Below are positions 12,547 to 24,915 of a stretch of DNA of 64,000 nt, one piece after another (positions within the stretch are counted from its first letter, which is position 1; each line of letters starts with the position of its first letter). The notes under the pieces were generated by a model. It saw nothing but the letters and a program-made list of their open reading frames with translations, did not search any database and was not told the DNA's origin. The DNA comes from Omphiscola glabra (lineage: Eukaryota; Mollusca; Gastropoda; Lymnaeidae): positions 51,737,608 to 51,801,607 of the forward strand of contig OZ024794.1 in the NCBI GenBank assembly GCA_964017045.1. The letters run 5' to 3'. A program made the position numbers and the translations under genes.

Positions 12547-12780
12547 GATGCTTTTTGAGAGTTAACACAGGGTGCTCTTTGAGAGTTAACACAGGATTAT
12601 CTTTGAGAGTAAACACAGGATGCTCTTTGAGAGTTAACACAGGACGCTCTTTGAGAGTTAACACATGACGCTCTTTGAGAGTTAACACAGGATGCTCTTT
12701 GGGAGTTAACATAGGATGCTCTTTGGGAATTAACACAGGATGCTCTTTGAGAGTTAACACAGGATGCTCTTTGAGAGTCC
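12547..12780. repeat. Tandem array, 24-bp unit
   Basis: About ten copies of a 24-bp unit, GAGAGTTAACACAGGATGCT plus CTTT. The period of 24 keeps several frames open on both strands (for example an 8-residue VNSQRASC repeat on the minus strand), which is not evidence of coding. Confidence 0.92.
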
Positions 12781-13122
12781 ATGCCCCTGTTAACACAAGA
12801 GTGGATGTGATCTGCAATTACAGAAAGGGCTGCAGTTATTTTTTGGAAAATACGCGAATAGCTCTCAGAAAAGCCGTGTGAGAAATTCGCTATTAAAATG
12901 TGAGGGGAAAAAAAATTGACAACAGCAAAAAAGAACACCAAAAAGATTTCCAATAATAACAATTACATATGAAAGGTGTATGTATTTTCTCATATTTCAA
13001 CCACATAACATAACCCGTTCAACTCATATTACTTATGGAGCAAAATATGTCTTTACATAAGTAAAGTAGCTCAGAGAGGAATCATAACGAATGGCGTTCT
13101 CTTCCTTCGCATGCAAAGAAGA

Positions 13123-13600
13123 GCAACGATGTTATGGATGGTGAGTAGGGAGGCGGCTCGTGTGAGCACTGATGTTATGGATGGTGAGTAGTGAGGTGGC
13201 TCGTGTGAGCAACGATGTTATGGATGGTGAGTAGTGAGGTGGCTCATGTGAGCAACGATGTTATGGATGGTGAGTAGTGAGGTGGCTCGTGTGAGCACTG
13301 CTATTACTGGTGGTGAGTAGGGAGGTGGCTCGTGTGAGCACTGCTATTACTGGTGGTGAGTAGGGAGGTGGCTCGTGTGAGCACTGCTATTACTGGTGGT
13401 GAGTAGGGAGGTGGCTCGTGTGAGCACTGCTATTACGGGTGGTGAGTATGGAGGTGGCTCGTATGAGCACTGCTGTTATGGGTGGTGAGTAGGGAGGTGG
13501 CCCGTGTGAGCACTGCTGTTATGGGTGGTGAGTAGGGAGGTGGCTCGTGTGAGCACTGCTGTTATGAGTTGTGAGTAGGGAGGCGGCTCGTGGCTTCTTT
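13123..13600. repeat. Tandem array, 43-bp unit
   Basis: About eleven copies of a 43-bp unit containing GGTGGTGAGTAGGGAGGTGG and CTCGTGTGAGCACTGC. The first four copies carry GATGTTATGGAT where later ones carry CTATTACTGG or CTGTTATGGG, so subtypes are arranged in runs. GTGAGT recurs in each unit, so the array is rich in donor-like splice motifs on the + strand. Confidence 0.92.
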
Positions 13601-14920
13601 CTGTGCACGGTAAGCTGGTCCGCATGCAGGGCTCACTCGTCTGGGGTTCTAGGGGTATTATAGACAAGTTTGCTTTTACTTGCTGTGAGATTTCAATGAG
13701 CGAAAGAGATTTTTTTTTACTCTCTGAAGATTGTGTTCCAACAATCATTACGAAAAATGTGCACTCTGTAAACATCTTGCACATTATTTAAAAGTAATTA
13801 TAAGTCAGGGGAAAAAATCATATCATAAAAGGTCAATGCCTTACAATTCGATACATCATTTCAAAATATTTTTTTAAGACAAATCATTCATTTTTAATCT
13901 AATCTGGGAAATACATGACACAGATATGATAGTGTAGCAGATAGTTTTACTGCCCCTTATAGAAAGTCACGCATTGGTGGAATAAATGATTTTAGTAATA
14001 TTCATTTACACATCAGTCTTAAACATCTTTGAGCACACATTTTATCTAGGTACCATTGTCTTGGAGAATAAAACAACTAAATCACATCACATATCTGCGA
14101 CAAATTTTAACCATTAAAATTTTGACGGAACCATTAACATACTTACACGGAAATGGACTAATTTCATCGTTCAAAGACACAGTTCGGCAATTTCAAGGGA
14201 GGCTACTGAAATAGTACGTTAATGCCACATTTAGCAAAGTTGCGTACCCGGACACAAAATGAGATCAGATTATAATCAAAGTTTCATCCCTGAGAAATTA
14301 GGCTAGTTCCTGGTTTCGCTGCACCACGCTTCCACAATAAATAACCTTAAATTGTGTGTATAATCTAACCCTGACCTACTTCTGGCACGAAAATAGCAAA
14401 ATCTATAAAGGGTCGCAGTGGGCGGGCCACCAAGACAACTTCTAATTGTCTCCCTTCAAAGTTGAACCCCAGCCTCAGAATAATTGGGAATTGGAGACGT
14501 CCCTGCGTAATCGTCGTGGTGCGGCTGCTGGGTCACGTCACGTTTAAACCGATCCTACACGATAAACCCCACGGCAACCAAGCAGTTTAGGGTTTGTATT
14601 TGTCGCTGTACCTGTGTTGTTGTTGTTTTGTGTGAGTGTGTTAAGGGGGTTGCATTATAAAACAACACAGCAAAGATTTTTTTGTTTTTGTTTTACTCTT
14701 GACGTATTCGCTTTAATTTAAATATCAATACATAAAGCCTTATAGAGCCTTACAGAGCAGTGCAGAGCCGTGTAGAGCCGTATGTACGTACGTACTTGGA
14801 AAGATTTCGCCCATGTCAACTACCCTATTATAGTGAATGAGATTCATCCATTTTTTATTATCAACTAAAAACCAAAATTCCAACAAAATCTGACATGCAT
14901 TTGGGAAATTTACTTAGTTG
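13601..14920. other. Stretch with no recognisable gene
   Basis: Mostly unique sequence. A short run of related motifs (AGAGCCTTACAGAGC and AGAGCCGTGTAGAGCC, about 14742-14780) is followed by a palindromic GTACGTACGTAC at about 14783. No domain-bearing frame. Confidence 0.55.
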
Positions 14921-15095
14921 ACCAGTGACTCCAGTGACTCCAGTGACTTCAGTGACTCCAGTGATTTCAGTGACTCCAGGGACTCAAGTGAATCAATTGA
15001 CTTAAGTGACTTTAGTGACTCAAGGGACTCCAGGGACTCAAGTGACTCAAGTGACTCCAGTGACTCCAGTGACTCCAGTGGCTCTTGTGACTCCA
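14921..15095. repeat. 9-bp tandem array (GTGACTCCA)
   Basis: About 19 copies of the 9-mer GTGACTCCA and close variants. Frames on both strands stay open as SDSSDSSD or LESLESLES tripeptide repeats. Since both strands are open and no other coding evidence flanks it, I treat it as a microsatellite-like array. The following 15096-15320 segment has short open frames on both strands but no domain. Confidence 0.9.
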
Positions 15096-15608
15096 AAAAA
15101 GCCGCCCCCCGCCAACTGAAATCGATTTATAATGAGACATAAAGAACGAGACAAAACTGAGAGGTCAATTATTAATGTCTGGAATTGTTCAATCTGTACC
15201 GGGACCGTACCATACGATGCTAGCTTCAAGGAAGAGTTATCTGTACGTGGACAAGTATATGGTAAGAAAATAAATACACTTGGAGAAAAGGACTGGCAAC
15301 GGCATCGTTTGAAATTATAATTAAAAGAGAAAACAAACAACAACTACATTTTTAAAACGTTCAGAATTGTTTCCTCCACGTTCGTCTTCTTAGCAGTGAG
15401 CAAATATGTTAACAGCGGGATAGAGCATTTAAAAAAGTGAGCTGGACAAAGTCATTCAGACATATTTCTCTCACACAATCGCCCTTTAACTAATAAAACA
15501 TGACGTAACAAGTACATGTTTAAAAAAAGAAATCTTAATACAATTCTACACTTGAACCGAAATAAAAAATAATTAAAACTGTCCCCCTTTTTTCTTGCGT
15601 CTCTGAGA

Positions 15609-15699
15609 CATGCGTTTCCCAAATGCCAGGTCGCGACCCGGTACCGGGTCCAGAAAGCTAAATTACCGGGTCACGAAAAATAAAGCTTGTGAAACGCTG
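15609..15699. mobile_element. Possible hAT-type MITE relic
   Basis: A 91-bp segment opens with CATGCGTTTCCCAA and closes with TTGTGAAACGCTG. These are imperfect inverted ends of the CAG-GTTTCCCAA type used by many hAT elements, and an inner GGTCGCGACCCGG palindrome resembles subterminal sequence of that group. The flanking 8-mers do not match convincingly, so the target-site duplication is missing or decayed. Confidence 0.35.
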
Positions 15700-16138
15700 C
15701 TGTAGGCTATAGATAGATCAAATAATAGCAGACGATGGGGTCTCGAAGTGTGCGCCCTCATCGCAGCGACCCCTGGCGGCTGTCTGATCCTCTTTATTGG
15801 CATCAATTTGGAAAAGAGAAAACAGGAGAATAGAGATTGTGTTACACACGAGAGGGAGTTACTTAAAATGCATTCTTGATTAAAATTACCCCCTTTAAAT
15901 CAAAACGTATCTACTTATAAAAAAAAAAAAAAGAACAAGCGACTTCTGCTTAATAACATTTCTGAAATTGAAGTGAAGTGCTTTACTGGGTATTACATTC
16001 TTAACGTCTCAAACAATTAGAGATCAGAATAATGTCTTCAAGGATGAATTAGATCTTGTGTGAAAATATGTTGTTATTTTCCTCATAAATCTTTTTACGA
16101 AAGCAAATCGAAACAAAGACTCAAAACATGATCATTCA

Positions 16139-16556
16139 CACTGATTTACAGAAAGACAAGTCATTTCACTTAGGTTAGGAGCCAATGATCATTTGCTGAT
16201 TTACAGAAAGACAAGTTAATTGACTTAGGTTAGGAGCCAATGATCATTTGCTGATTTACAGAAAGACAAGTTAATTGACTTAGGTTGCGAGCCAATGATC
16301 ATTTGCTGATTTACAGAAAGACAAGTTAATTGACTTAGGTTAGGAGCCAATGATCATTTGCTGATTTACAGAAAGACAAGTTAATTGACTTAGGTTGCGA
16401 GCCAATGATCATTTGCTGATTTACAGAAAGACAAGTTAATTGACTTAGGTTTGGGGCCAATGATCATTTGCTGATTTACAGAAAGACAAGTTAATTGACT
16501 TAGGTTAGGAGCCAATGATCATTTGCTGATTTACAGAAAGACAAGTTAATTGACTC
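16139..16556. repeat. Tandem array, 55-bp unit
   Basis: About 7.5 copies of a 55-bp unit containing GATTTACAGAAAGACAAGTT and GAGCCAATGATCATTTGC. Copies differ at a few positions (TTAGGA, TTGCGA or TTTGGG before GCCAATG). Non-coding. Confidence 0.94.
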
Positions 16557-16792
16557 AGCCTAAGAGCCGTATAGATCCATTTAGAGCTGACGACGTGCAA
16601 GAGTTTTGACGATCATTAGAACCCCCACAAAAAAACAAAAAAAAATAATGAAAGAATGAAAATCCAATGACGCAAGAGCAGTAGAAGCCCCCAATATCAT
16701 CTACGCAGGACAAAACTGCTTATCTGGATTAACAAGATATACCAGGACAATGAGATCTTAAAAATATTTAATGTTAAAAAATCCTTTATATT

Positions 16793-18310
16793 AACTTCGC
16801 TTTTGTTCGTGGGTGGGTGGCTGGCTGGGTGGCTGGGTGGGTGGCTGGCTGGGTGGCTGGCTGGCTGGGTGGCTGGGTGGGTGGCTGGCTGGCTGGGTGG
16901 CTGGCTGGGTGGCTGGCTGGGTGGCTGGCTGGGTGGCTGGCTGGGTGGCTGGCTGGGTGGCTGGCTGGGTGGCTGGCTGGGTGGCTGGCTGGGTGGCTGG
17001 CTGGGTGGCTGGCTGGGTGGCTGGCTGGGTGGCTGGCTGGGTGGCTGGCTGGATGGCTGGCTGGGTGGCTGGCTGGGTGGCTGGCTGGGTGGCTGGCTGG
17101 CTGGGTGGCTGGCTGGGTGGCTGGCTGGGTGGCTGGCTGGGTGGCTGGCTGGGTGGCTGGCTGGGTGGCTGGCTGGGTGGCAGGCTGGGTGGCTGGCTGG
17201 CTGGCTGGGTGGCTGGCTGGGTGGCTGGCTGGGTGGCTGGCTGGGTGGCTGGCTGGGTGGCTGGCTGGATGGCTGGGTGGCTGGCTGGGTGGCTGGCTGG
17301 GTGGCTGGGTGGCTGGCTGGGTGGCTGGGTGGCTGGGTGGGTGGGTGGCTGGGTGGCTGGGTGGCTGGGTGGGTGGCTGGGTGGGTGGCTGGCTGGGTGG
17401 CTTTGTGGGTGGCTGGCTGGGTGGCTGGCTGGGTGGCTGGGTGGCTGGCTGGCTGGGTGGGTGGCTGGGTGGGTGGCTGGCTGGGTGGCTGGCTGGGTGG
17501 CTGGGTGGCTGGCTGGCTGGCTGGGTGGCTGGGTGGCTGGGTGGGTGGCTGGGTGGGTGGCTGGCTGGGTGGGTGGCTGGCTGAGTGGGTGGCTGGGTGG
17601 GTGGCTGGGTGGGTGGCTGGCTGGGTGGCTGGGTGGCTGGGTGGCTGGGTGGCTGGCTGGCTGGGTGGCTAGCTGGGTGGCTGACTGGGTGGCTGGCTGG
17701 GTGGCTGGCTGGGTGGCTGGCTAAGTGGCAGGCACAATCTTCGGATTGACCCAATTCCGGTCATGCTATCGAGACGAAACTTGGCACGAAGACTCGTTTC
17801 CGATGACAAAACATCTTATCAAATTTTCGGCCCCCACCCTTAAACCCAACCCCAAAACATACGTTTTTCTTGTTTTTCAAGGGGATAATAAAGGAAGATT
17901 CCCGATAACTGCTCTAAATGAGAGCATTAAAAAAATATCTCAAATGCGTTTGGTGCGTAATATTTTCTTTTGCTTTATGAAGTAGTTAGTGAATTAAATA
18001 TGCGGTGTAAAAGTGGGTGTGTCATTTAACTATTATTATTGGCTCGCAAACGCACATTCTTTTTTCGCACACCCCTAAACTATATTAATATTTTAGCGCA
18101 AATATGTCCAACCCTTGAAAAACAAGAAAAACTGATTTTTGGGGTTTTGGTTTAGGATTTGGGCTGAAAATTTGAAAGAATATGTTGTCACCGGCAAAAA
18201 GTCTAGAACAAGTTTCAGCTCGATCGGTTGTCGAGGTAGTGGGTCAATTAGCCGTCGGAAGATTTTGCCAGTCAGCCACTAATAGAAGTGAAGTTGATAT
18301 AGAGGATGAA
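16793..18310. mobile_element. Foldback DNA transposon with an expanded terminal minisatellite
   Basis: The left end reads TTAACTTCGCTTTTGTTCGT. The right end, complemented, reads TCAACTTCACTTCTATTAGT followed by GGCTGACTGGC. Subterminal blocks also pair: GACCCAATTCCGGTCATGC near 17747 against its complement near 18225-18250, and CGTTTTTCTTGTTTTTCAAG near 17862-17881 against CTTGAAAAACAAGAAAAAC near 18113. The element is therefore about 1.5 kb with long inverted arms. A TATA present on both outer sides may be its target duplication. A partial copy lies at 55805-56090 and a right-end fragment at 42410-42500. No transposase is visible. Short frames inside (17725-17985, 18182-18391) follow the repeat and are not gene calls. 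Confidence 0.75.
16811..17725. repeat. GGCTGGGTGGCT minisatellite inside the foldback left arm
   Basis: About 0.9 kb made only of 4-base words GGCT, GGGT and rare variants, giving 8- to 12-base units such as GGCTGGCTGGGT. It starts exactly after the TTCGTGG terminus of the foldback element, where other copies of the family carry only a short tract (GTGGCTTGCTGACTGACTGA at 55820; GCCAGCCACGAAC at 42472 in reverse). Because the 4-base period has no stop codons in most frames, three + frames and one minus frame stay open for 250-320 codons as glycine/tryptophan or proline/histidine repeats. The + strand is G-rich, so G-quadruplex formation is plausible. Confidence 0.93.
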
Positions 18311-19749
18311 AAAATAAATCAAAGCTTACATCTTCCTAATACTGAATTCGTAAATGTACCTTTGCAGAAACTGGCAGAGAAATTGCACTAGATTTTATGA
18401 ATCAAATAAAACAAAAATCGCACCTTTTTAAATAAAAAAAAATATTTTAAAACTTAAAAAAAAAAAAAAAATAAAAAAAAAATAAAAACACAAAAAAAGA
18501 AACCAATACTGGGTGCACTATGATTGAGCCATCCACGTGACTGTTTTGTGAGCAAAGTGCATGAATAAAATTGTCCTATGAATTGAGCCGTAAGATTTAA
18601 GTCTCAAATAGCTGAACATTGATTTCAAGTCTGTGGGAAATGCACACGGATAAATGTCACAGAGCTTTGTTCAGTCTGGTTTCTGTCAAAGAAGGCAAGA
18701 CCAGTTAGTCTGGTTGTTTTATTACACCTATTTAGTGTCATTTAATTTAAGAAGAAAACAAAATCAACAGCCGCAACAACAAATAATGTTCATTCAATAC
18801 GCCGGACACATTTCTTCTGTTCAATATCTACCTTCGATGTAACACGATAATTGCAAGTCAATTTGTGACTTAAATGATTACAGTCAATCTTAATCAATCG
18901 ATCGACCCCCTCCCCCCGTATCCCCCCCTCCAAAGCAGCATCTGTATGGAAGGAAATGAAAGTAACACGCTGGCTAGATAATTATCCGATAACCTCACAG
19001 TGGTAAAGCCAATTCATCAGAACTTCCCTCCTTCAAGTCCTCCTTTTCTTTTTACTCCTCCCATCCACCCACCCTCCCCCATTTTGTTTCCATCACTCAC
19101 TCACTCCATTATCCCCGGCGATGCTAGCGCCCACCTAGTCAGATCGAGGCGTGTTTGACAAGGAGTAACTAGGTGGCATCTCGCGGGCAACAACCCACGC
19201 CTTTCGTCTCTGCAGTGGGATCTCTTAACGTGGTCGCTTTAAAAATATGATCTCAGATTTTTCAACTTTACTTTTAAGTGTTTCGATATTATTAAATCAC
19301 CAAAAACCTGACGGTGCTGTCAAAACATCGCATGTTGTAGATACCATCCAAAGATTTTGTTAAATTTGTCGATCATAGATCCAGTACAGTAGTTTTTTTA
19401 TACTAAATTACACATTCCTATTAACTTAATGTGATATTTACCTATTCCAAAAATTCTCGAGGAGAACATTTAATACAAGGTGAAGTATGATCAATCTTAG
19501 AAACTAGACTTTTTCTGCAATGCTTCTAAATGTTTATTCCTATAAGAATTTAAGATTGCCCATCTTGCAATCAGTGCGCATAAACTAAAAATCCAACGAT
19601 TTCATGGACTAAAAAACCCCACAAAAAAACAACAACAACAAAATACAATGCATTAAAGAAAATGTTTACACATTGATTGTATTATACAAAGAAAAAATAG
19701 GCTTCGAATCTTTAAAAAATCAACTCATCAGTATCATTTCTCGGAGAGT
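18311..19749. other. Stretch with no recognisable gene
   Basis: A-rich at 18430-18500, pyrimidine-rich at 18900-19090. Nothing with a domain or period was seen. Confidence 0.55.
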
Positions 19750-20530
19750 CGTACAGTGTTCTGATCTATGGATTGACCTCATGTCTGACACAATGTTCTG
19801 ATATGTGCATTTACATTATTTCTGACACAATGTTCTGATCTATGGATTGACATCATGTCTGACACAATGTTCTGATCTGTGCATTTACATTATTTCTGAC
19901 ACAATGTTCTGATCTATGGATTGACCTCATGTCTGACACAATGTTCTGATCTGTGCATTTACATTATTTCTGACACAATGTTCTGATCTGTGCATTTACA
20001 TTATTTCTGACACAATGTTCTGATCTATGGATTGACATCATGTCTGACACAATGTTCTGATCTGTGCATTTACATTATTTCTGACACAATGTTCTGATCT
20101 GTGCATTTACATTATTTCTGACACAATGTTCTGATCTATGGATTGACATCATGTCTGACACAATGTTCTGATCTGTGCATTTACATTATTTCTGACACAA
20201 TGTTCTGATCTATGGATTGACATCATGTCTGACACAATGTTCTGATCTGTGCATTTACATTATTTCTGACACAATGTTCTGATCTATGGATTGACCTCAT
20301 GTCTGACAAAATGTTCTGATCTGTGGATTGACATCATTCTGACACAATGTTCTGATCTATGGATTGACATCATTCTGACACAGTGTTCTGATCTGTGGAT
20401 TGACATCATTCTGACACAGTGTTCTGATCTGTGGATTGACATATTGTCTGACACAATATATTTATATGTGGATTGACCTCATAACTGACACAAATTTTCT
20501 GATCTGTGGATTGCCATCATTTCTGAATCT
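19750..20530. repeat. Tandem array, ~37-bp unit, two alternating subtypes
   Basis: About 21 copies of TCTGACACAATGTTCTGATC followed either by TATGGATTGACATCATG or TGTGCATTTACATTATT. The two subtypes alternate for most of the array, so the working higher-order unit is about 73 bp. The array ends about 240 bp before the proposed first receptor exon. Confidence 0.93.
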
Positions 20531-20768
20531 CTTCGTTTCAAAATAGGAGCTACAAGAAAACTGTAGATCTTAGACGTAGCGACATGTTTTAAAAAAAAAT
20601 TCTCGTGATTTGTAAAATGAAACTTGAAGTTAGCTCTCAATCATCGGAAGGATGGCCAGCGAAACTGCTGCGCCTCAGTATTGATATATAGAGACATATT
20701 TCCGTTACTGTCACAGAAGCTTGTGAGTTTAAACCGATCTGGACCTCAAGGCCGCTCACATCGGCGTG

Positions 20769-20859
20769 ATGCCTTCCAGAGAAAAGATAAAACAGCGGCT
20801 CGGGGAGCTAGAACACGAGTGCTACAAGGCTAGGAACATCAGCCTACACCAAGAGCCAG
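20769..20859 (+). CDS. Candidate class B1 GPCR, exon encoding start of extracellular domain
   Basis: This 91-base segment reads MPSREKIKQRLGELEHEC followed by YKARNISLHQEP and ends in phase 1 at CCAG|GTAAGC, a strong donor. The GELEHECYKARN stretch looks like the amphipathic helix carrying the first conserved cysteine (C18) of secretin-family hormone-receptor domains; NIS at 23-25 is a potential N-glycosylation site. Joining the leftover G to the AT that opens 58058 gives Asp and keeps the frame into an unmistakable HRM block, which is the main reason to call it. The start is uncertain: ATG 20769 is the first Met after an in-frame TAA at 20730, but it yields no signal peptide, so the true exon may begin at an acceptor inside 20733-20768 and continue from upstream exons. 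The receptor would sit in the plasma membrane and couple a peptide hormone to G proteins. The ligand subtype cannot be told from this. Confidence 0.6.
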
Positions 20860-21500
20860 GTAAGCCATACATTATTAAAGGGATTAGAAATAGTTAAATA
20901 GCAACAATTGCAAAATGTGTGGTGCTGAGAGGTGTAACGTAGGAATGTTGTGGGCTCATCAAATAACTCAACAACTCCCCAGCGATTCAAACTGATGTTA
21001 ACACGATAAAAGATAATAAACAAGGGTGGAGTAATAAAGAAGAGGAAAAAAAATTGCAACTTAAAGAGAAAAACTGTCAGAATAAGGAATGCCCATGTTT
21101 TCATTTAAATGGGCCATGCCATCTTTGGATTGCCCTGATCTGGAAGACAAGAAAATTGCTAAAGAAAATGGCGTTCATCGGAATTAAAATCTTTAAAACA
21201 ATTTTCTTTTAAAAAAAAACAACATCAAAACAACAAAACATTAGGGTTCTTTTTAATTGAGGACATTGAGTTTCTACAATCAAAATTAAAAAAAGTTCTG
21301 GTTCGCTTGATTACAAGTTACGAAGGTTTGAATGTTTTGCGGACACAGTATTTGGACACTCAATAATTTGCGACACAATATTTCAGGGTTTAAACGCAGT
21401 GTATCTATTTTGCAATGAATTTTAAAAAAAGCCAAAATGATCAAAAACACTAAGTATTCATATATCATTAAGAGACCAGAATAACTGCTTTATTTAACAG

Positions 21501-21721
21501 ATCCATTGTCCCCAGTGGTTGAAATAGACACGAGCTACTATGCAATAAGGAAACTAAGCTATTTACTCTGCGGAGAAATGCGCGCGAGTTGGCGCTGCTT
21601 ATCTCAGAGTGACCCGTGGCCTCATTTTATGTTTGCTCACGACACAACAACACACTATAGAGTTTCACCACAAGCACATTTATCGGGAAAACCCAAACAT
21701 CAGTTGTTTGTAGTGCGTTTC
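21501..21721 (+). other. Open segment behind an acceptor, possible alternative exon
   Basis: After TTTATTTAACAG the sequence opens with AT, the same phase as the HRM exon at 58058, and stays open for 73 codons (DPLSPVVEIDTSYYAIRK near the start) to a TAG at 21722. If used, it would truncate the receptor after the first helix. It shows no recognisable receptor residues, and its end overlaps a dispersed repeat beginning at 21678, so chance openness is more likely. Confidence 0.15.
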
Positions 21722-22012
21722 TAGTGCGTTGTTAATATTGCGAAATAAGATTAATTAATTTGTTTTAAATAATCACGCAAATGACGGCATAGCGCGAATT
21801 GCCTATTTGGCCAACGCTAAAAGTTCTCTGATTTAATAACCGCGAGCGACAAAATCGCGAATGTATTTTTTATCTTCTTAAAAATAAATTAATCAATACA
21901 ATTGATTGCTTTTTAAATTGATAAAATTTGCTAAAAAATAAATACAAAGTTTAGCTTTGTATTTTTAACATTTAATAAGTTTTACTTTCTAATCATTTAA
22001 AAAATATACTTA
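21678..22012. repeat. Dispersed repeat, copy 1 (partner at 58591)
   Basis: Shares order and sequence with 58591-58914: ATTTATCGG, AAACATCAGTTGTTT, TAGTGCGTTGTTAATATTGC, GCGCGAATTGCCTA and AAAAGTTCTCTGATTTAATA occur in the same order in both. Both copies are in the same orientation. No terminal repeats or coding capacity identified; family unknown. Confidence 0.75.
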
Positions 22013-23339
22013 AATGAAATTTATAAAGTAGTTTTTTTTCCTTATAGGAGCTATATACATATAATTTCAAACAGAGCTATTGCATTGGTGGATGGAATTT
22101 AATCTAATGCAAAAAGCGACATTTCAGTTTGTATGTTACATACTAAGTAGGTTTCTGTATTGGTACAACCATTTTATACATTTGGGCCTGAGGGCCTTAA
22201 TTTTTAATAATTGTTTATTATGTGCGCTCTAAAAATATAATTTCAAACAAAACTACTGCATGGGTGGCTCAATCGCTACGAGTGTGTGAACTAAGTTATG
22301 AAAATCCATGCTTCTCACGTATGTCACCTGCTAACGTGTCCAAATACCTTCTAATTTATTTGTGTACACACCAGACGGAAAAAAATATTTCTGTTTGAAT
22401 GTCTAAGCTTAAATTAAGGGACACCCCAGCTAATGGGCAACGAACTTGAAGGGCACTTTAACTCATGGGCACATGAACTGACGGGCATTTCAACTCATAT
22501 GAAAATTAACGAGACGGACACTTTTTAAAAATAAAAATTAGTTCAAAAATGTACTTAAAGCACAAACAATTTGTTTCTTTGAGTGGCATTGCAATGCATG
22601 CCGGGTTCTCGCTAGTATTATTTAGTGTGGCCAGTTTGGTACACGCAACACCTCGTCAATTTCATACAAAAACACCTTGTTAGATTGGAGAACTATTTGA
22701 GTGATCTTGTACAAATTTCACTATGTCCTTTTTTATATCTAAAAGTTCGTTGTTTTTGTAATTACAGGGGCTTCAACCATTTTTAAAACTACAGAAATGG
22801 AGAAATGGAAGTTTTTTTTGCCAATTGAAAAATGTAATCTCAGTTTTCTCAATTATTATTTTTTTCAAGTTATTAATAATTTTGATTTTTTAAACCGTTA
22901 TATTGACAGTCTTTTCCCTCCAAAAACGTGTCAACGTTTTATTTTCAAAAATAATTTATCGTAGAATTTGAAGAGCTCTGCGTGTAATTCTTGTTTTCAA
23001 TAGCTCGGTAAAAACAAAATACACAGAGGCTTACACATAACACCATCAAATTTACAGTAGTGACGCATGATGACATACACTTAAATATGTTTACTGGAGT
23101 CAGGTATTAATGTCAAATACTCTTAGAATAAGTAAAAGACTCGTCGGAATTCTTCTATGGAAATGTTAGGCATCCGCTGACCAAGAAGAGTTCACCGAGG
23201 AGGTGCTCTGCATGAGGCGAGGTTCAACTTTCTGTACTACGCATCAACAGGCTCATCTATCTGCCCAAACGTGACACACTCCATATAAATGACCGCTATG
23301 CTTGGCTCTAACGAGTTTACTTGGCAGGCCGAACTGTGG
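22013..23339. other. Intronic stretch with minor repeats
   Basis: A motif around ATATAATTTCAAACA occurs twice (about 22059 and 22228). A short run of GGGCA(C/T)TT-AACTCAT motifs lies at 22430-22500. No gene was seen. The segment 23160-23340 is less AT-rich, but its frames are interrupted. Confidence 0.5.
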
Positions 23340-24150
23340 ATGAAGAGACAACGGTGTCCCGGCCATTATGTAGCAACCCATCGCAGAGATGGCGCAACAT
23401 CGGCATCCCAGCCATAATGTGACAACACATCACAGAGATGGCGTAACATCGGCATCCCAGCCATAATGTGACGACACATTACAGAGATGGCGTAACATCG
23501 GCATCCCAGCCATAATGTAACAACACATTACAGAGATGGCGCAACATCAGCATCCCAGCCATAATGTGACAACACATCACAGAGTTGGCGCAACATCGGC
23601 ATCCCAGCCATAACGTAACAACACATCACAGAGATGGCGTAACATCAGCATCCCAGCCATAACGTAACAACACATCACAGAGATGGCGCAACATCAGCAT
23701 CCCAGCCATAATGTAACAACACATCACAGAGATGGTGCAACATCAACATCCCAGCCATAACGTAACAACACATCACAGAGATGGCGCAACATCAGCATCC
23801 CAGCCATAACGTAACAACACATCACAGAGATGGCGCAACATCAGCATCCCAGCCATAACGTAACAACACATCACAGAGATGGCGCAACATCAGCATCCCA
23901 GCCATAATGTAACAACACATCACAGAGATGGCGCAACATCAGCATCCCAGCCATAACGTAACAACACATCACAGAGATGGCGCAACATCAGCATCCCAGC
24001 CATAATGTAACAACACATCACAGAGATGGCGTAACCTCAGCATCCCAGCCATAACGTAACGACACATCACAGAGCTGACTGAACATCGGTCCCACTCATA
24101 ATGTAACAACATATTACAGAGCTGACGCAACATCGGCGTTCGGTCATCAT
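23340..24150. repeat. Tandem array, 49-bp unit
   Basis: About 16 copies of a 49-bp unit containing ACACATCACAGAGATGGCG and CATCCCAGCCATAA(T/C)GT. The GTGACAACAC and GTAACAACAC subtypes are grouped in blocks, and the last two copies are diverged. Non-coding. Confidence 0.93.
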
Positions 24151-24559
24151 GTAACATTGGATATGCAAATATGAAGTGTGCATACATTAACGAAGATCAA
24201 TGACATACGCGCCATGTAGATCAAGAAACGTCGCATTCTGTAGAGCTCTTCATAAGTTGGTGAAGAAAAGTGTCTTCTTAAAATGACATCTGTTAGATAA
24301 ATTATTAGATAAGACAAATTCACACTTCAAAATTAAAATAAAACATAAAGACATACAATTATGTAAATTATGAATAGTGAATGAGTCTTTCAGTTGCATT
24401 ACGATTTAAAAGATGACACGTGCGTCTTAATTCTAGTAAACAATAAATTGAAGTCGAGACTTTCCAACAATGAAAATCATAATCGTGTTTAGGGGTCTAA
24501 AAATTATATACATTTTCTGTCTTAAAATCCAACCGTCATAATATTGTCCAAAATGGTGG

Positions 24560-24915
24560 AACATCAAGGGTTTCAATGGTCCAAGTTGCTTGGAATGCCT
24601 CCATCATTTCGATGGTTCAAATACTTGGAATGTCTCCATCATTTCGATGTTTTAAATACTTGGAATGTCTCCATCATTTCGATGGTTCAATTTGCTAGGA
24701 ATGTCTTCATCATTTCGATGGTTCAAATACTTGGAATGTCTCCATCATTTCGATGGTTCTAATGCTTGGAATGTCTCCAACATTTTGATGGTTCAAATGC
24801 TTGGAATGTCTTCATCATTTTGATGGTTCAAATGCTTGGAATGTCTCCGTCATTTTGATGGTTCAAATGCTTGGAATGTCTTCACCATTTCGATGTTTCG
24901 CGTTGCTTAGAATGC
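24560..24915. repeat. Tandem array, 35-bp unit
   Basis: About ten copies of a 35-bp unit containing TGGAATGTCTCCATCATTTC and GATGGTTCAAAT. Period 35 is not a multiple of three, so the 72-codon frame over it cycles through all three readings of the unit. Confidence 0.92.

Noticed and set aside
14783..14794. GTACGTACGTAC palindrome as a regulatory site
   Set aside because: Short simple repeat with no supporting context.
16786..17754. 250-320 codon frames on both strands reading W/G/L/A/V or P/S/H/Q/T repeats
   Set aside because: Produced by a stop-free 4-base period; four frames are open at once and no exon structure or domain exists.
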